From NCBI GenBank assembly GCA_964402115.1, contig CAYOBW010000069.1, positions 1 to 27,757 of the forward strand: a DNA stretch of 27,757 nucleotides, given 5' to 3'. The notes beneath the pieces are model-generated. The model was not told the origin of the DNA, did no database searches, and was given only the letters and a program-made list of their open reading frames with translations. Shown here piece after piece: positions 8,571-16,543 of this stretch. Numbering within the stretch: position 1 is the first letter of the stretch; each line of letters starts with the position of its first letter. This DNA comes from CAYOBW01 sp964402115. GTDB lineage: Bacteria; Verrucomicrobiota; Kiritimatiellia; UBA8416; CAYOBW01. The position numbers were made by a program, and so were the translations under genes.

Positions 8571-9763
8571 ATGCTGCAACACACTGGAAAACCATCCTCA
8601 CACTCCTCGCCGCCCTGCTGCTCGCGCCGTTGGCGGTGCTGCACGCTGGTGACCTCTCAGGCAACTCGGAAAGGTTCCCCTCGTTTTCATGGGAGCGTGT
8701 GCCGCGCTATATGCACATACGAAAGGATACGGCGTTTACTGCCGACGAGATTCGCTACTTGGCTTCCTTTCCGCTTGTCACATTCGAGAAGAGCACTGGA
8801 AACAAGGAGTCCGGTTCGACCGAAGAGGGGACGCTGGCGGCGGCGCGGGCCGTCAAGAAGATCAACCCGGCAACGAAGGTGCTGTATTACCGGAACGTGA
8901 TTGTGCACTACGGAGGCTACGCGGCCAACGCCGCGCTCACGAGTATTCCGGGCGCCTTTCTAATCGGTCGCAACGGCAACGACAAGCTTGTCCGGAATCA
9001 GGTCCGAGCCTACGACCTGACGAACGCAAAGGTGCGCGACTGGTGGCTTGCCAGCGCCAAGCGGGTCTGTGCTGAGCCGTCCATAGACGGGCTGTTTGTG
9101 GATGGTAACATCAAGGTCTTGGAGCCGGGTTACCTCCGAGAGGAAATCGGCGAGGAGAAGAAGGCCGGAGTGACGGACGGCTATACGGTCATGCTGGAAG
9201 AGGCGCGGCAGATGCTGGGGTCGGAGAAGCTCTTGGTGGCCAATGTGCTGCGGGCGCGCTTCCCGGATTCGGGAATGAGCCGCCTGCGGGCGTTTGACGG
9301 TTCCTACATGGAGGGATTTGAAACCACGGTAGGCGAGGTCCCGTTGCGGGACTATGTGGCCAAGAGCATCGCGGCCTTTCAGGAAGCCGCCCGGCAGGGG
9401 TTCCTCATCGCCTTCACGGCCGGATTGGGCGAGGAAGACTCCGATGAGGGACTGAAGAACCGGCAGCGCACGGATGAGATCCGCAAGTCGCTGACCGGCG
9501 ACGAGGCGGTCACGCGCCGGTTCCAGTATCTGTTGGCGATCTTTCTCATCTGCGCCGAGGAACGCAGCTATTTCTATGCGCACGACGGCTACGACGCAAA
9601 GAAGAGCAAAGTCTGGATGACGCATCCGCCGGAGTTCGATCGCCCGCTTGGAGCGCCCCAAGGACCGGCGGTTCGGACGGGGTATGTTTACACGCGCGAA
9701 TTTGCCCGTGCGTCTGTGCATCTGGACCTGGAAACCCTAACCGCCAAGATAGGCTGGAGATAA
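8567..9763 (+). CDS. Putative TIM-barrel glycoside hydrolase (GHL15-like)
   Basis: 398 residues, signal peptide about 1-27 (hydrophobic run ILTLLAALLLAPLAVLHAG). The body reads like a TIM-barrel hydrolase of the uncharacterised putative glycosyl hydrolase type: FPLVTFEKSTG, AVKKINPATKVLYYRNVIVHY, VRAYDLTNAKVRDWWLASAKR, then SIDGLFVDGN with Asp174 and Asp179 at a strand end, a typical position for acidic active-site residues, and later FDGSYMEGFE. Pfam's hypothetical glycosyl hydrolase family 15 is the nearest match I can name from memory, without certainty. The gene begins at an ATGA overlap (8567-8570) with no ribosome-binding site and is the last intact member of the hydrolase block. A sulfatase remnant follows 7 bases after its stop. 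Confidence 0.75.
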   Translation: MNAATHWKTILTLLAALLLAPLAVLHAGDLSGNSERFPSFSWERVPRYMHIRKDTAFTADEIRYLASFPLVTFEKSTGNKESGSTEEGTLAAARAVKKINPATKVLYYRNVIVHYGGYAANAALTSIPGAFLIGRNGNDKLVRNQVRAYDLTNAKVRDWWLASAKRVCAEPSIDGLFVDGNIKVLEPGYLREEIGEEKKAGVTDGYTVMLEEARQMLGSEKLLVANVLRARFPDSGMSRLRAFDGSYMEGFETTVGEVPLRDYVAKSIAAFQEAARQGFLIAFTAGLGEEDSDEGLKNRQRTDEIRKSLTGDEAVTRRFQYLLAIFLICAEERSYFYAHDGYDAKKSKVWMTHPPEFDRPLGAPQGPAVRTGYVYTREFARASVHLDLETLTAKIGWR

Positions 9764-9770
9764 CAAGCCC

Positions 9771-10171
9771 ATGCCGTCCATCCTCACTGCGCTGCTGCTG
9801 GTGCCGCTCGTCGCGCTACTCGCCGCCATAGCGACAACGCAGCAAGCCGGAGACCAACCTATCCTGCGCATTCTGCTTGGCGATGACATGGGATATGGCG
9901 ACCCCGGCTGCTGCAACGCGAACCCCGAAATCGCGACTTCGCCATGATGGTGGATGCGGAAAGCGGGCGTATTGTCGCTGCGTTGGTCAAGAGCGGACTG
10001 GCCGAGGACACGCTCGCTATTTTCACTTCGGACAACGGTCCCCTCTGGTATGATTCCGATGTGGAAAGACTCGGGCACGCCTCCGCCGGTGCATGGCGAG
10101 GCATGAAGTCTGACGCCTGGGAAGGCGGACATCGCATGCCACTGGAAAAGAACAACAGCAAGGAGCCTTAA
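9771..10171 (+). pseudogene. Decayed sulfatase with internal deletion, frameshift and lost 3' end
   Basis: From ATG9771 the frame gives a signal peptide (MPSILTALLLVPLVALLAA) and a sulfatase first metal motif (LRILLGDDMGYGDPGCCN), then stops at TGA 9945-9947. A second frame picks up at about 9935 with the mid-protein part of a sulfatase: DFAMMVDAESGRIVAALVKSG, AIFTSDNGPLWYDSD, GMKSDAWEGGHRMP. That frame ends at TAA 10169-10171 after NNSKEP, a tail that is really the leader of the next gene. Compared with an intact S1 sulfatase, roughly 200 residues are missing at the junction, including the formylglycine Cys motif and the GKWH motif, and the C-terminal third is also gone. At least two deletions and a frame change make activity impossible. 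Base composition resembles the hydrolase block upstream, not the sulfatase array downstream. Confidence 0.85.
10160..10165 (+). promoter_or_regulatory. Ribosome-binding site of the first intact sulfatase
   Basis: AAGGAG, 8 bases before ATG10174. It lies inside the last codons of the sulfatase remnant, so the remnant's 3' deletion stopped just short of, or was selected to keep, the signal for the next gene. Confidence 0.7.
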
Positions 10172-10173
10172 AC

Positions 10174-11601
10174 ATGAAATACGCCCTCCTTCTCACCGCC
10201 CTGTTGCTGCCGTCGGCCGGACTGCGCGCCGCCGACGCGCCCAGGCCGAACTTCGTCTTCATCAACATCGACGACATGGGCTATGCCGACATCGGGCCGT
10301 TCGGCTCGAAGCTCAACCGTACGCCAAACCTCGACCGCATGGCGCAGGAAGGGCGCAGGTTCACCTCGTTCTACGCCGCTCCCGTCTGTTCGCCTTCGCG
10401 CGCGTCGCTCATGACGGGCTGCTACCCGAAGCGCGCGCTGCCGATCCCGCACGTGCTGTTTCCGGGCAATGACATCGGCCTCTCGCCGAAGGAAGTCACC
10501 GTCGCCGAGGTGCTCAAGGCGGCCGGCTACGGCACCTGCATCATCGGCAAGTGGCACCTTGGCGATCAGCCCGAGTTCCTCCCGGGGAACCAGGGGTTCG
10601 ATTATCACTTCGGCCTGCCGTACTCGAATGACATGGGCCCCGCCGAGGACGGCGTGAAGAGCGACCTTGGCAAGCCGCTGCCCAAGGCCAAGGGGCAGGG
10701 CCAGCCGCCGCTGCCGCTCCTGCGCAACGGCATTGTTGTCAAGCGCGTCATGCCCGACGACCAGCAATCGCTCGTCGAGATCTACACCGCCGAGGCGCTC
10801 CAGTTCATCGTCGCCCACAAGGATGCGCCCTTCTTTCTCTACCTCCCGCACAATGCCGTGCATTTCCCGATCTATCCGGGCAAGAAGTGGGCGGGCAAGT
10901 CGCCAAACGGCATCTATGCCGATTGGGTCGAGGAGGTTGACTGGAGCGTTGGGCGCATCCTCGACGCGCTCCGCGGGAACGGTCTTGCCGAGCGCACCCT
11001 CGTCATCTTCACCAGCGACAATGGAGGCACGCAACGTGCCGTGAACGCGCCCCCGCGGGGCAACAAGGGCAGCACATGGGAAGGCGGCATGCGCGTCCCG
11101 ACCATTGCCTGGTGGCCGGGGAGAATCCCGGCCGGCACCGCGTGCGACGCCATCACCGGCATGTTCGACATCCTGCCGACCTTCGCCGCGTTGGCCGGCG
11201 GCAAAGTGCCGGCCGACCGCAGGATCGACGGCGTCAACATCTGGCCGCAGCTTGCCGGGGACGCGGACGCAAAGCCCGCCCACGACTCGTTCTACTACTA
11301 TCGCGGCCTCCGGCTTGAAGCCGTCCGCCACGGCGACTGGAAACTGCACCTTCCACCCGCGAAGGATCCTGCCGGCAAGGTACAACTCTACAACCTGCGG
11401 TCCGACATCGGCGAGGCAACCGATGTCGCCGCCGCGAACCCGGAGGTCGTCAAGACGCTCTACGGCCTCGTCGCCGCGATGAAAGACGATCTTGGCCTCG
11501 ACGGCCCCGCGCCCGGATCCCGCGAGCTGGGGAAAGTGGACAACGCCCAGCCCCTGATCGGCCACGACGGCAAAGTGCGCGCAGGATGCGAAGCCAGGTA
11601 A
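10174..11601 (+). CDS. S1 sulfatase, arylsulfatase A / GALNS-like
   Basis: 475 residues. Signal peptide MKYALLLTALLLPSAGLRA, then PRPNFVFINIDDMGYADIG with the metal-binding Asp33-Asp34. The formylglycine motif C-S-P-S-R has Cys72 as the residue to be oxidised. The active-site GKWHLG places Lys126 and His128, and SDNGG places Asp282-Asn283. Other family landmarks are LPYSNDMGP (arylsulfatase A has a similar segment), FFLYLPHNAVHFPI, TWEGGMRVPTIAWWPG and a C-terminal YNLRSDIGEATDVAA. All expected catalytic and calcium residues are present, so it should hydrolyse a sulfate ester once matured, in the periplasm or outside the cell. It is the only sulfatase of the array whose leader matches the LTALLLAP-type leader of the upstream hydrolases. 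Substrate position not deducible. Confidence 0.93.
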   Translation: MKYALLLTALLLPSAGLRAADAPRPNFVFINIDDMGYADIGPFGSKLNRTPNLDRMAQEGRRFTSFYAAPVCSPSRASLMTGCYPKRALPIPHVLFPGNDIGLSPKEVTVAEVLKAAGYGTCIIGKWHLGDQPEFLPGNQGFDYHFGLPYSNDMGPAEDGVKSDLGKPLPKAKGQGQPPLPLLRNGIVVKRVMPDDQQSLVEIYTAEALQFIVAHKDAPFFLYLPHNAVHFPIYPGKKWAGKSPNGIYADWVEEVDWSVGRILDALRGNGLAERTLVIFTSDNGGTQRAVNAPPRGNKGSTWEGGMRVPTIAWWPGRIPAGTACDAITGMFDILPTFAALAGGKVPADRRIDGVNIWPQLAGDADAKPAHDSFYYYRGLRLEAVRHGDWKLHLPPAKDPAGKVQLYNLRSDIGEATDVAAANPEVVKTLYGLVAAMKDDLGLDGPAPGSRELGKVDNAQPLIGHDGKVRAGCEAR

Positions 11602-11625
11602 GACGCCAACCGGGAGTGCCGATCC

Positions 11626-11943
11626 ATGAACACACGCCTTCTTCTCATCCTGCTGGCTGCCACCCTGCCCGGGCTGGCGGCGGAATCGCCCGCGCGTCCG
11701 AACATCGTCCTCGTCATGGCCGACGATCAGGGCTGGGGCGACACGGGTTACAACGGCCATCCCGCGCTCAAGACGCCGCACCTCAACGGCAAGAACGGCG
11801 ACAAGAACACCACCGCCATCCCCGGCCGTGCCATCCTGGCCGCGGATCCGCTTTCCCCGGGCAGAAGGGGCTTCGACGAGTGGGTCTCCGCTGAACTCCT
11901 TCCGAAACAGTGGCAGGTGTTGTATGCTCCGATGCGTGGCTGA
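11626..11943 (+). pseudogene. Sulfatase remnant: N-terminus fused in frame to a distal piece
   Basis: 105 codons, still open. Signal peptide MNTRLLLILLAATLPGLAA, then RPNIVLVMADDQGWGDTGYNG and TPHLN, the normal start of an S1 sulfatase. At about residue 54 the sequence jumps to GKNGDKN and then LAADPLSPGRRGFDEWVSAE, which in intact sulfatases comes right after the GKWHLG motif. The Cys motif, the His of GKWH and everything after about residue 90 (second metal motif, C-terminal subdomain) are absent; the end reads PKQWQVLYAPMRG. GGGAG at 11612-11616 could still drive translation. Almost certainly a dead deletion product, although the open frame and leader mean a short exported peptide could be made. 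Confidence 0.8.
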
Positions 11944-11950
11944 CAATGAG

Positions 11951-11956
11951 AAGGGG
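11951..11956 (+). promoter_or_regulatory. Ribosome-binding site deciding the start at 11963
   Basis: AAGGGG, 6 bases before ATG11963. It supports that start over in-frame codons further upstream (from 11828), which lie inside the sulfatase remnant and encode no leader. Confidence 0.6.
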
Positions 11957-11962
11957 CATCGC

Positions 11963-13540
11963 ATGAGAAGCAGCGGATTACTGACACTCACCGGCCTGTG
12001 GGCGGCGGTGACTACCCTGTGTGCCGCGGACGCGCCGCGGCCCAACATCGTCTTCATTCTCTCGGACGATCACTCCATCCAGACGATCGGCGCCTATGGC
12101 GCGCGGCTTTCCGCGTTCTGTCGCCAGCAGAACGTCACGCCGAACATGGACCGGTTGGCCACGGCGGGGGCGGTGTTCCCGAACAGCTTCTGCTGCAATT
12201 CCCTCTGTTCGCCCAGCCGCGCGGCGATCCTGACCGGCCTGCACAGCGGGGCCAACGGCGTGACCCGCCTCGATCAGGCCGTGCGGCAGGGGGTGTGGAT
12301 GTTCCCCGCCAGCGTGCGCGAGGCCGGCTACCAGACGGCGGTGGTTGGCAAGTGGCACCTGGGCGGCACGCCGGCCGGCACGGACTACTGGCGGCTGTTC
12401 TCCGGGCAGGGCTCGTACTGGGACCCGACGCTGATCGGGCCGGCGGGCGCCGAGAAGCGGACCGGCTACGCGACCGACATCCTCACCGAGCTCGGCCTGG
12501 ACTGGCTCCGGCAACGCGACAAGACCAAGCCGTTCATGCTGATGGTAAACCACAAGGCCCCGCACCGGCCGTGGGAGCCGCCGGTGCGGTACTACCGCTG
12601 GCTGGCCGACGAGACGGTCCCGGAACCGCCAACGCTGTTCGACGATTACGCCGGCCGCGGCACCCCGGCGCGCACGCAAAAGATGGAAATCGGCCGCGAT
12701 ATGACGCTGGCCAGCGATTTGAAGGTGCGCCCGGCCGCCAACGGGGCCGACGCCGACTGGCAGGCCTCGTACGGCGCAAGGAACGACGCGTTTCGGCAGG
12801 CGAACCTGCAAGGCGCGGCGCTGACGCGGTGGAAATACCAGGCGTACATGAAGGACTACCTGCGGTGCATCAAGGCCGTGGACGACAGCGTCGGCCGGTT
12901 CCTCTGTTTTCTCAAGGCCGAGGGACTCGAGGAGAACACGGTTGTCATCTACGCGGCCGACCAGGGCTTCTTCAACGGTGAGCACGGCTGGTTCGACAAG
13001 CGGTGGATCTACGAGGAGTCCATTCACATGCCGCTGATCGTGCGCTGGCCCGGCGTCGTCAAGCCCGGCAGCCGCCCCCCGGCGCTGGTGCAGAACATCG
13101 ACTACGCCGCCACGTTCGTCGAACTGGCCGGCGGCCGGGCGCCCGCGGGGCTGCATGGTCGCTCGCTCGTGCCGATTCTGCGCGGCGAAACGCCCGCCGA
13201 TTGGCGTAAGAGCCTCTATTACCACTACTATGACGCCGGCCACGGCGTCACGAAGCACTATGGCGTGCGCACTGAGCGGTTCACGCTGGCGAGCTTCTAT
13301 CCCGTCAACGAGTGGGAGCTGTATGACCTGGAGAAGGACCCGCTGCAAATGCACAGCGTCTATGCCGATCCCGCCTATACGGGGACGGTGGCAGAATTGA
13401 CGGCTGAGCTCGAGCGTCTCCGCCGGCAGTACGAACCCGGCTTCGAACCGCAATCTGCCGCTACCCCGCTTCCGCGAGGGGCGGTACCTCAGCAAGGCCG
13501 TGCGGCGCGCAAGGCGCGACAAGGAGCAACCCGCCCATGA
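11963..13540 (+). CDS. S1 sulfatase of the GlcNAc-6-sulfatase / S1_8-S1_11-like group
   Basis: 525 residues. Leader MRSSGLLTLTGLWAAVTTLCA; the Cys before the cleavage site is not in a good lipobox context. PRPNIVFILSDDHSIQTIG carries Asp35-Asp36; the formylglycine motif C-S-P-S-R has Cys82; GKWHLGG has Lys130 and His132. The second metal motif is ADQGFF (Asp333-Gln334) followed by GEHGWFDKRWIYEES, the version seen in GlcNAc-6-sulfatase-like and related enzymes rather than the SDNGG of arylsulfatases. MVNHKAPHRPWEPPVRYYRW and a C-terminal WELYDLEKDPLQMHSV agree with that group. An insert around residues 225-290 (GRGTPARTQKMEIGRDM) is also typical. The subfamily assignment is from memory; sulfatase function itself is clear. 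The stop overlaps the next start by ATGA. Confidence 0.93.
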   Translation: MRSSGLLTLTGLWAAVTTLCAADAPRPNIVFILSDDHSIQTIGAYGARLSAFCRQQNVTPNMDRLATAGAVFPNSFCCNSLCSPSRAAILTGLHSGANGVTRLDQAVRQGVWMFPASVREAGYQTAVVGKWHLGGTPAGTDYWRLFSGQGSYWDPTLIGPAGAEKRTGYATDILTELGLDWLRQRDKTKPFMLMVNHKAPHRPWEPPVRYYRWLADETVPEPPTLFDDYAGRGTPARTQKMEIGRDMTLASDLKVRPAANGADADWQASYGARNDAFRQANLQGAALTRWKYQAYMKDYLRCIKAVDDSVGRFLCFLKAEGLEENTVVIYAADQGFFNGEHGWFDKRWIYEESIHMPLIVRWPGVVKPGSRPPALVQNIDYAATFVELAGGRAPAGLHGRSLVPILRGETPADWRKSLYYHYYDAGHGVTKHYGVRTERFTLASFYPVNEWELYDLEKDPLQMHSVYADPAYTGTVAELTAELERLRRQYEPGFEPQSAATPLPRGAVPQQGRAARKARQGATRP

Positions 13541-15132
13541 ACCGTCTTCTTCCTCTCGTCTTTTGCCTGGCTCTCTGCGCGCGCGCCGCGGACAAGCCGA
13601 ACATCGTGATCATTCTCGTTGACGACATGGGCTTTTCGGACATCGGCTGTTACGGCAGCGAGATTCCGACGCCGAGCCTCGACGGGCTGGCTGCCGGCGG
13701 GCTGCGGTTCACGCAGTTCTACAATACCGGCCGCTGTTGTCCCACGCGCGCGTCGCTGCTGACGGGGCTGTACCCGCACCAGGCCGGCGTAGGCCACATG
13801 ACCGAGGACAAGGGCGCGCCGGGCTACCGCGGCCGCCTCAATGACAACTGTGTCACGATCGCGCAGGTGCTGCGGGCGGGTGGCTATTTCACCGCCATGA
13901 GCGGAAAGTGGCACGTCGGGCAGAACCTGGGCGTCGTGCCGTGGGAGCGCGGGTTCGACCGTTCCCTCAACGCGGCGGGGGGCGGTTTCTATTTTCCCGA
14001 CTCGCTGCGCACCGAGCTGTTCCTGAACAGCGAAGAAGTCGGCAGGCGCGGCGGCAAGCTGCCGGACGATTGGTACTCGACGGACCTGTGGACCGACTTC
14101 GGCATCCGGTTCATCGACGAGGCCCTGGCGGCGAAGAAGCCTTTCTTCCTCTACCTCGCGCACAACGCTCCGCATTTTCCGCTGCAGGCGCCGCAGGAGG
14201 AGATCGCGCGGTGGCGCGGCAAGTACAAGCTCGGGTGGGACAAGCTCCGCGCCCAGCGTTACGCGAAGCAGAAGGCGCTCGGCATCGTGGACCCGGCCTG
14301 GCCGCTCGCGCCGCGCCCCGATGCCGTGAAGGCCTGGGATGAGCTTGCCCCCGAGAGGCAGGAGCATTTCGACCACCTGATGGCCATCTACGCCGCCGTG
14401 GTGGAGCATATGGATCGCAGCGTCGGCCGGCTGGTCGAGGCGTTGCGGCAGCGCGGGGCGCTCGACAACACGCTCATCTTCTTCCTCTCCGACAACGGCG
14501 GCAATGCCGAGAGCGGGCCGGGCGGACGCCTGGTCGGCGCGGCGCCGGGCGCGCCGGACTCGGATGTCTTCGTCGGGCAATCGTGGGCGACGCTGTCGAA
14601 CACGCCTTTCCGGCGGTACAAGCACTTCAACCACGAGGGGGGGATTGCCACGCCGCTGATCGTGCACTGGCCGGCGCGCATCAAGGCCGGCGGCGCCCTG
14701 CGCAGGCAGCCGGGACACCTGATCGACCTCATGGCGACCTGCGTGGACGTGGCGGGCGCGGCGTACCCCGCCACGATCGAGGGGCGGCCCGTGCTGCCCT
14801 TCGAAGGGCGGAGCCTCGTGCCGGCCTTCGATGACAAGCCCATTGTGCGCGAGGCGCTTTTCTGGGAGCATGAGGGCAATGCCGCGGTGCGCGTGGGCGA
14901 CTGGAAGCTGGTCCGCCTCGGTCGCGGGGGCGCCTGGGAGCTGTACGATCTCAAAGCGGACCGCACCGAGCTGCGGGACCTGGCCTCCACCCGCCCGGAC
15001 AAGGTCGGGGAGCTGGCGTCCCGGTGGGATGCCTGGGCCGAGCGGGCGCACGTGAAGCCCTATCCGGCCGAAGGGCGCGGCAAGGCGAATGCCAAAGGCG
15101 AGGCGAAGCAGAAAGCCGCCGCACGAAAGTGA
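13537..15132 (+). CDS. S1 sulfatase, arylsulfatase S1_4-like
   Basis: 531 residues. Leader MNRLLPLVFCLALCARAA, then KPNIVIILVDDMGFSDIGCYG (Asp29-Asp30). The motif is C-C-P-T-R: Cys67 is the residue predicted to become formylglycine and Cys68 occupies the variable position. NTGRCCPTRASLLTGLYPHQAGVGHM is a signature of the arylsulfatase group containing the Pseudomonas enzyme. GKWHVG gives Lys124 and His126; SDNGG gives Asp319-Asn320. A 60-residue helical insert (KYKLGWDKLRAQRYAKQKAL) after HFPLQAP is normal for this group. The C-terminus has a Lys/Ala-rich tail (KANAKGEAKQKAAARK) with no domain. AAGGAG at 13521-13526 sits 10 bases before the start, which is coupled by ATGA to the upstream gene. 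Confidence 0.94.
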   Translation: MNRLLPLVFCLALCARAADKPNIVIILVDDMGFSDIGCYGSEIPTPSLDGLAAGGLRFTQFYNTGRCCPTRASLLTGLYPHQAGVGHMTEDKGAPGYRGRLNDNCVTIAQVLRAGGYFTAMSGKWHVGQNLGVVPWERGFDRSLNAAGGGFYFPDSLRTELFLNSEEVGRRGGKLPDDWYSTDLWTDFGIRFIDEALAAKKPFFLYLAHNAPHFPLQAPQEEIARWRGKYKLGWDKLRAQRYAKQKALGIVDPAWPLAPRPDAVKAWDELAPERQEHFDHLMAIYAAVVEHMDRSVGRLVEALRQRGALDNTLIFFLSDNGGNAESGPGGRLVGAAPGAPDSDVFVGQSWATLSNTPFRRYKHFNHEGGIATPLIVHWPARIKAGGALRRQPGHLIDLMATCVDVAGAAYPATIEGRPVLPFEGRSLVPAFDDKPIVREALFWEHEGNAAVRVGDWKLVRLGRGGAWELYDLKADRTELRDLASTRPDKVGELASRWDAWAERAHVKPYPAEGRGKANAKGEAKQKAAARK

Positions 15133-15199
15133 AATAACCGCCTGCATCCGCCGTGTCACGAACCTGGCGGGCGCCGGCACGGGCATCTGAAGGGAACGG

Positions 15200-16543
15200 A
15201 TGAGAACCACCGCGAAGCTGTTGTCGGGCCTGCGGGTTCTGGCGCTGGCGGCTCTTCCCGCGCTGGCCACGGCTGAACCTGCGAAGCCGAACATCGTCTT
15301 CATCCTCACGGACGACATGGGCTACGGTGACATCGGCTGCAACGGCGGGACGTTCGTCCCGACCCCGCGCATTGACGCGCTGGCGCGCGAGGGCATCCGC
15401 TTCACGCAGTACTACAGTGCGTCGCCCATCTGTTCGCCCTCGCGGACGGGGTGCACGACGGGCATGTTTCCGGCGCGCTGGGGCATCGTGAGCTACCTGC
15501 AGACCCGCGCCGGCAATCGCGCGTGCGGGCAGGCCGATTTCCTGGCGGCGCACGCGCCTTCGCTCGCCCGCACGCTGAAGACCGCCGGCTATGCCACCGG
15601 CCATTTTGGCAAGTGGCACATGGGCGGCGGGCGGGACGTGGCTCATGCGCCGCCGTTCGAGGCGTACGGCTTCGACGAGCACGCCAGCACGTGGGAGAGT
15701 CCGGATCCGCACCCCGACCTGACGGCGACGAACTGGATCTGGTCGAAGCAGGACAAGGTCAAACGCTGGAACCGCACCGCGTTCTTCGTGGATAAGACCT
15801 TGGACTTCCTGCGCCGGCACGGGAATACGCCGTGCTATGTCAACCTCTGGCCCGACGACACGCATACGCCGTGGGTACCTGCCGATGACGCGACGCCGCG
15901 GGGCGACTCGCCGGAGCGATTCCGGGGCGTGCTTGCCGAATACGACCGGCAGATTGGCCGCCTGCTCGACGGCCTGGGGGACCTCGGGATCGCCACGAAC
16001 ACGATCGTCATCTTCACCAGCGACAACGGGCCGCTGCCGACGTTTAAAGGCGCGCGCGCCGGCGGCCTGCGCGGGAGCAAGCTGAGCCTGTACGAAGGCG
16101 GCATCCGCATGCCGTGCATCGTGCGCTGGCCCGGGCACGCCCCGGCCGGGCGCGAGGACGAGCGAACGGTCTGGAGTGCGATCGACCTGTTTCCGAGCCT
16201 ATGCGCCGTGGCGGGCGCCGCGCTGCCGCCGCAAGCCGCGTTCGACGGGGAGGACGTCAGCGCTGCCTGGAGCGGCAAGATCCGTGAGCGCACCAAGCCG
16301 CTGTTCTGGGAGTATGGCCGTAATCCCAAGGCGTTCGCCTACCCGGCGGGGCGCGACCGCAGCCCCAACCTCGCCGTGCGCGACGGCAAGTGGAAGCTGC
16401 TCGTGAACGCCGACGGATCGGACGCGCAGCTTTACGACCTGGTGTCGGACCGGCAAGAGGGCCGGGATCTCGCCGCGGAGCAGCCTGACGTGACGAAACG
16501 GCTATCCGGGCTGGTTTTGAACTGGAGAAAGGCGCTGCCATGA
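15200..16543 (+). CDS. S1 sulfatase, GALNS/arylsulfatase-like
   Basis: 447 residues. Leader about 1-25 (LLSGLRVLALAALPALATA), then KPNIVFILTDDMGYGDIGCNG (Asp38-Asp39), C-S-P-S-R with Cys78, GKWHMGGG with Lys138 and His140, SDNGPL with Asp275-Asn276, and LYEGGIRMPCIVRWPG. YVNLWPDDTHTPWVP stands where other members have a PHxP-type loop. It is more compact than its neighbours. AAGGGA at 15190-15195 precedes ATG15200 after a 67-base spacer, the longest within the continuous part of the array from 11963 to 24471. That spacer holds no clear promoter or terminator. Its overall pattern (GHFGKWHMGGG, DEHASTW, WNRTAFFVDKTLDFL) resembles the sulfatase at 18009, so the two may be distant paralogues. Substrate unknown. 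Confidence 0.93.
   Translation: MRTTAKLLSGLRVLALAALPALATAEPAKPNIVFILTDDMGYGDIGCNGGTFVPTPRIDALAREGIRFTQYYSASPICSPSRTGCTTGMFPARWGIVSYLQTRAGNRACGQADFLAAHAPSLARTLKTAGYATGHFGKWHMGGGRDVAHAPPFEAYGFDEHASTWESPDPHPDLTATNWIWSKQDKVKRWNRTAFFVDKTLDFLRRHGNTPCYVNLWPDDTHTPWVPADDATPRGDSPERFRGVLAEYDRQIGRLLDGLGDLGIATNTIVIFTSDNGPLPTFKGARAGGLRGSKLSLYEGGIRMPCIVRWPGHAPAGREDERTVWSAIDLFPSLCAVAGAALPPQAAFDGEDVSAAWSGKIRERTKPLFWEYGRNPKAFAYPAGRDRSPNLAVRDGKWKLLVNADGSDAQLYDLVSDRQEGRDLAAEQPDVTKRLSGLVLNWRKALP

Noticed and set aside
11828..11962. Upstream start for the sulfatase at 11963
   Set aside because: The added residues overlap the remnant and carry no leader; AAGGGG at 11951-11956 points to ATG11963.
12017..12028. Lipobox in the sulfatase at 11963 (Cys20)
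   Set aside because: The residue before Cys is Leu, not Gly/Ala/Ser, so ordinary signal peptidase cleavage is more likely.
15133..15199. Possible regulatory element between two sulfatases
   Set aside because: Apart from AAGGGA at 15190-15195 I see only GC-rich partial repeats without a convincing stem or promoter.
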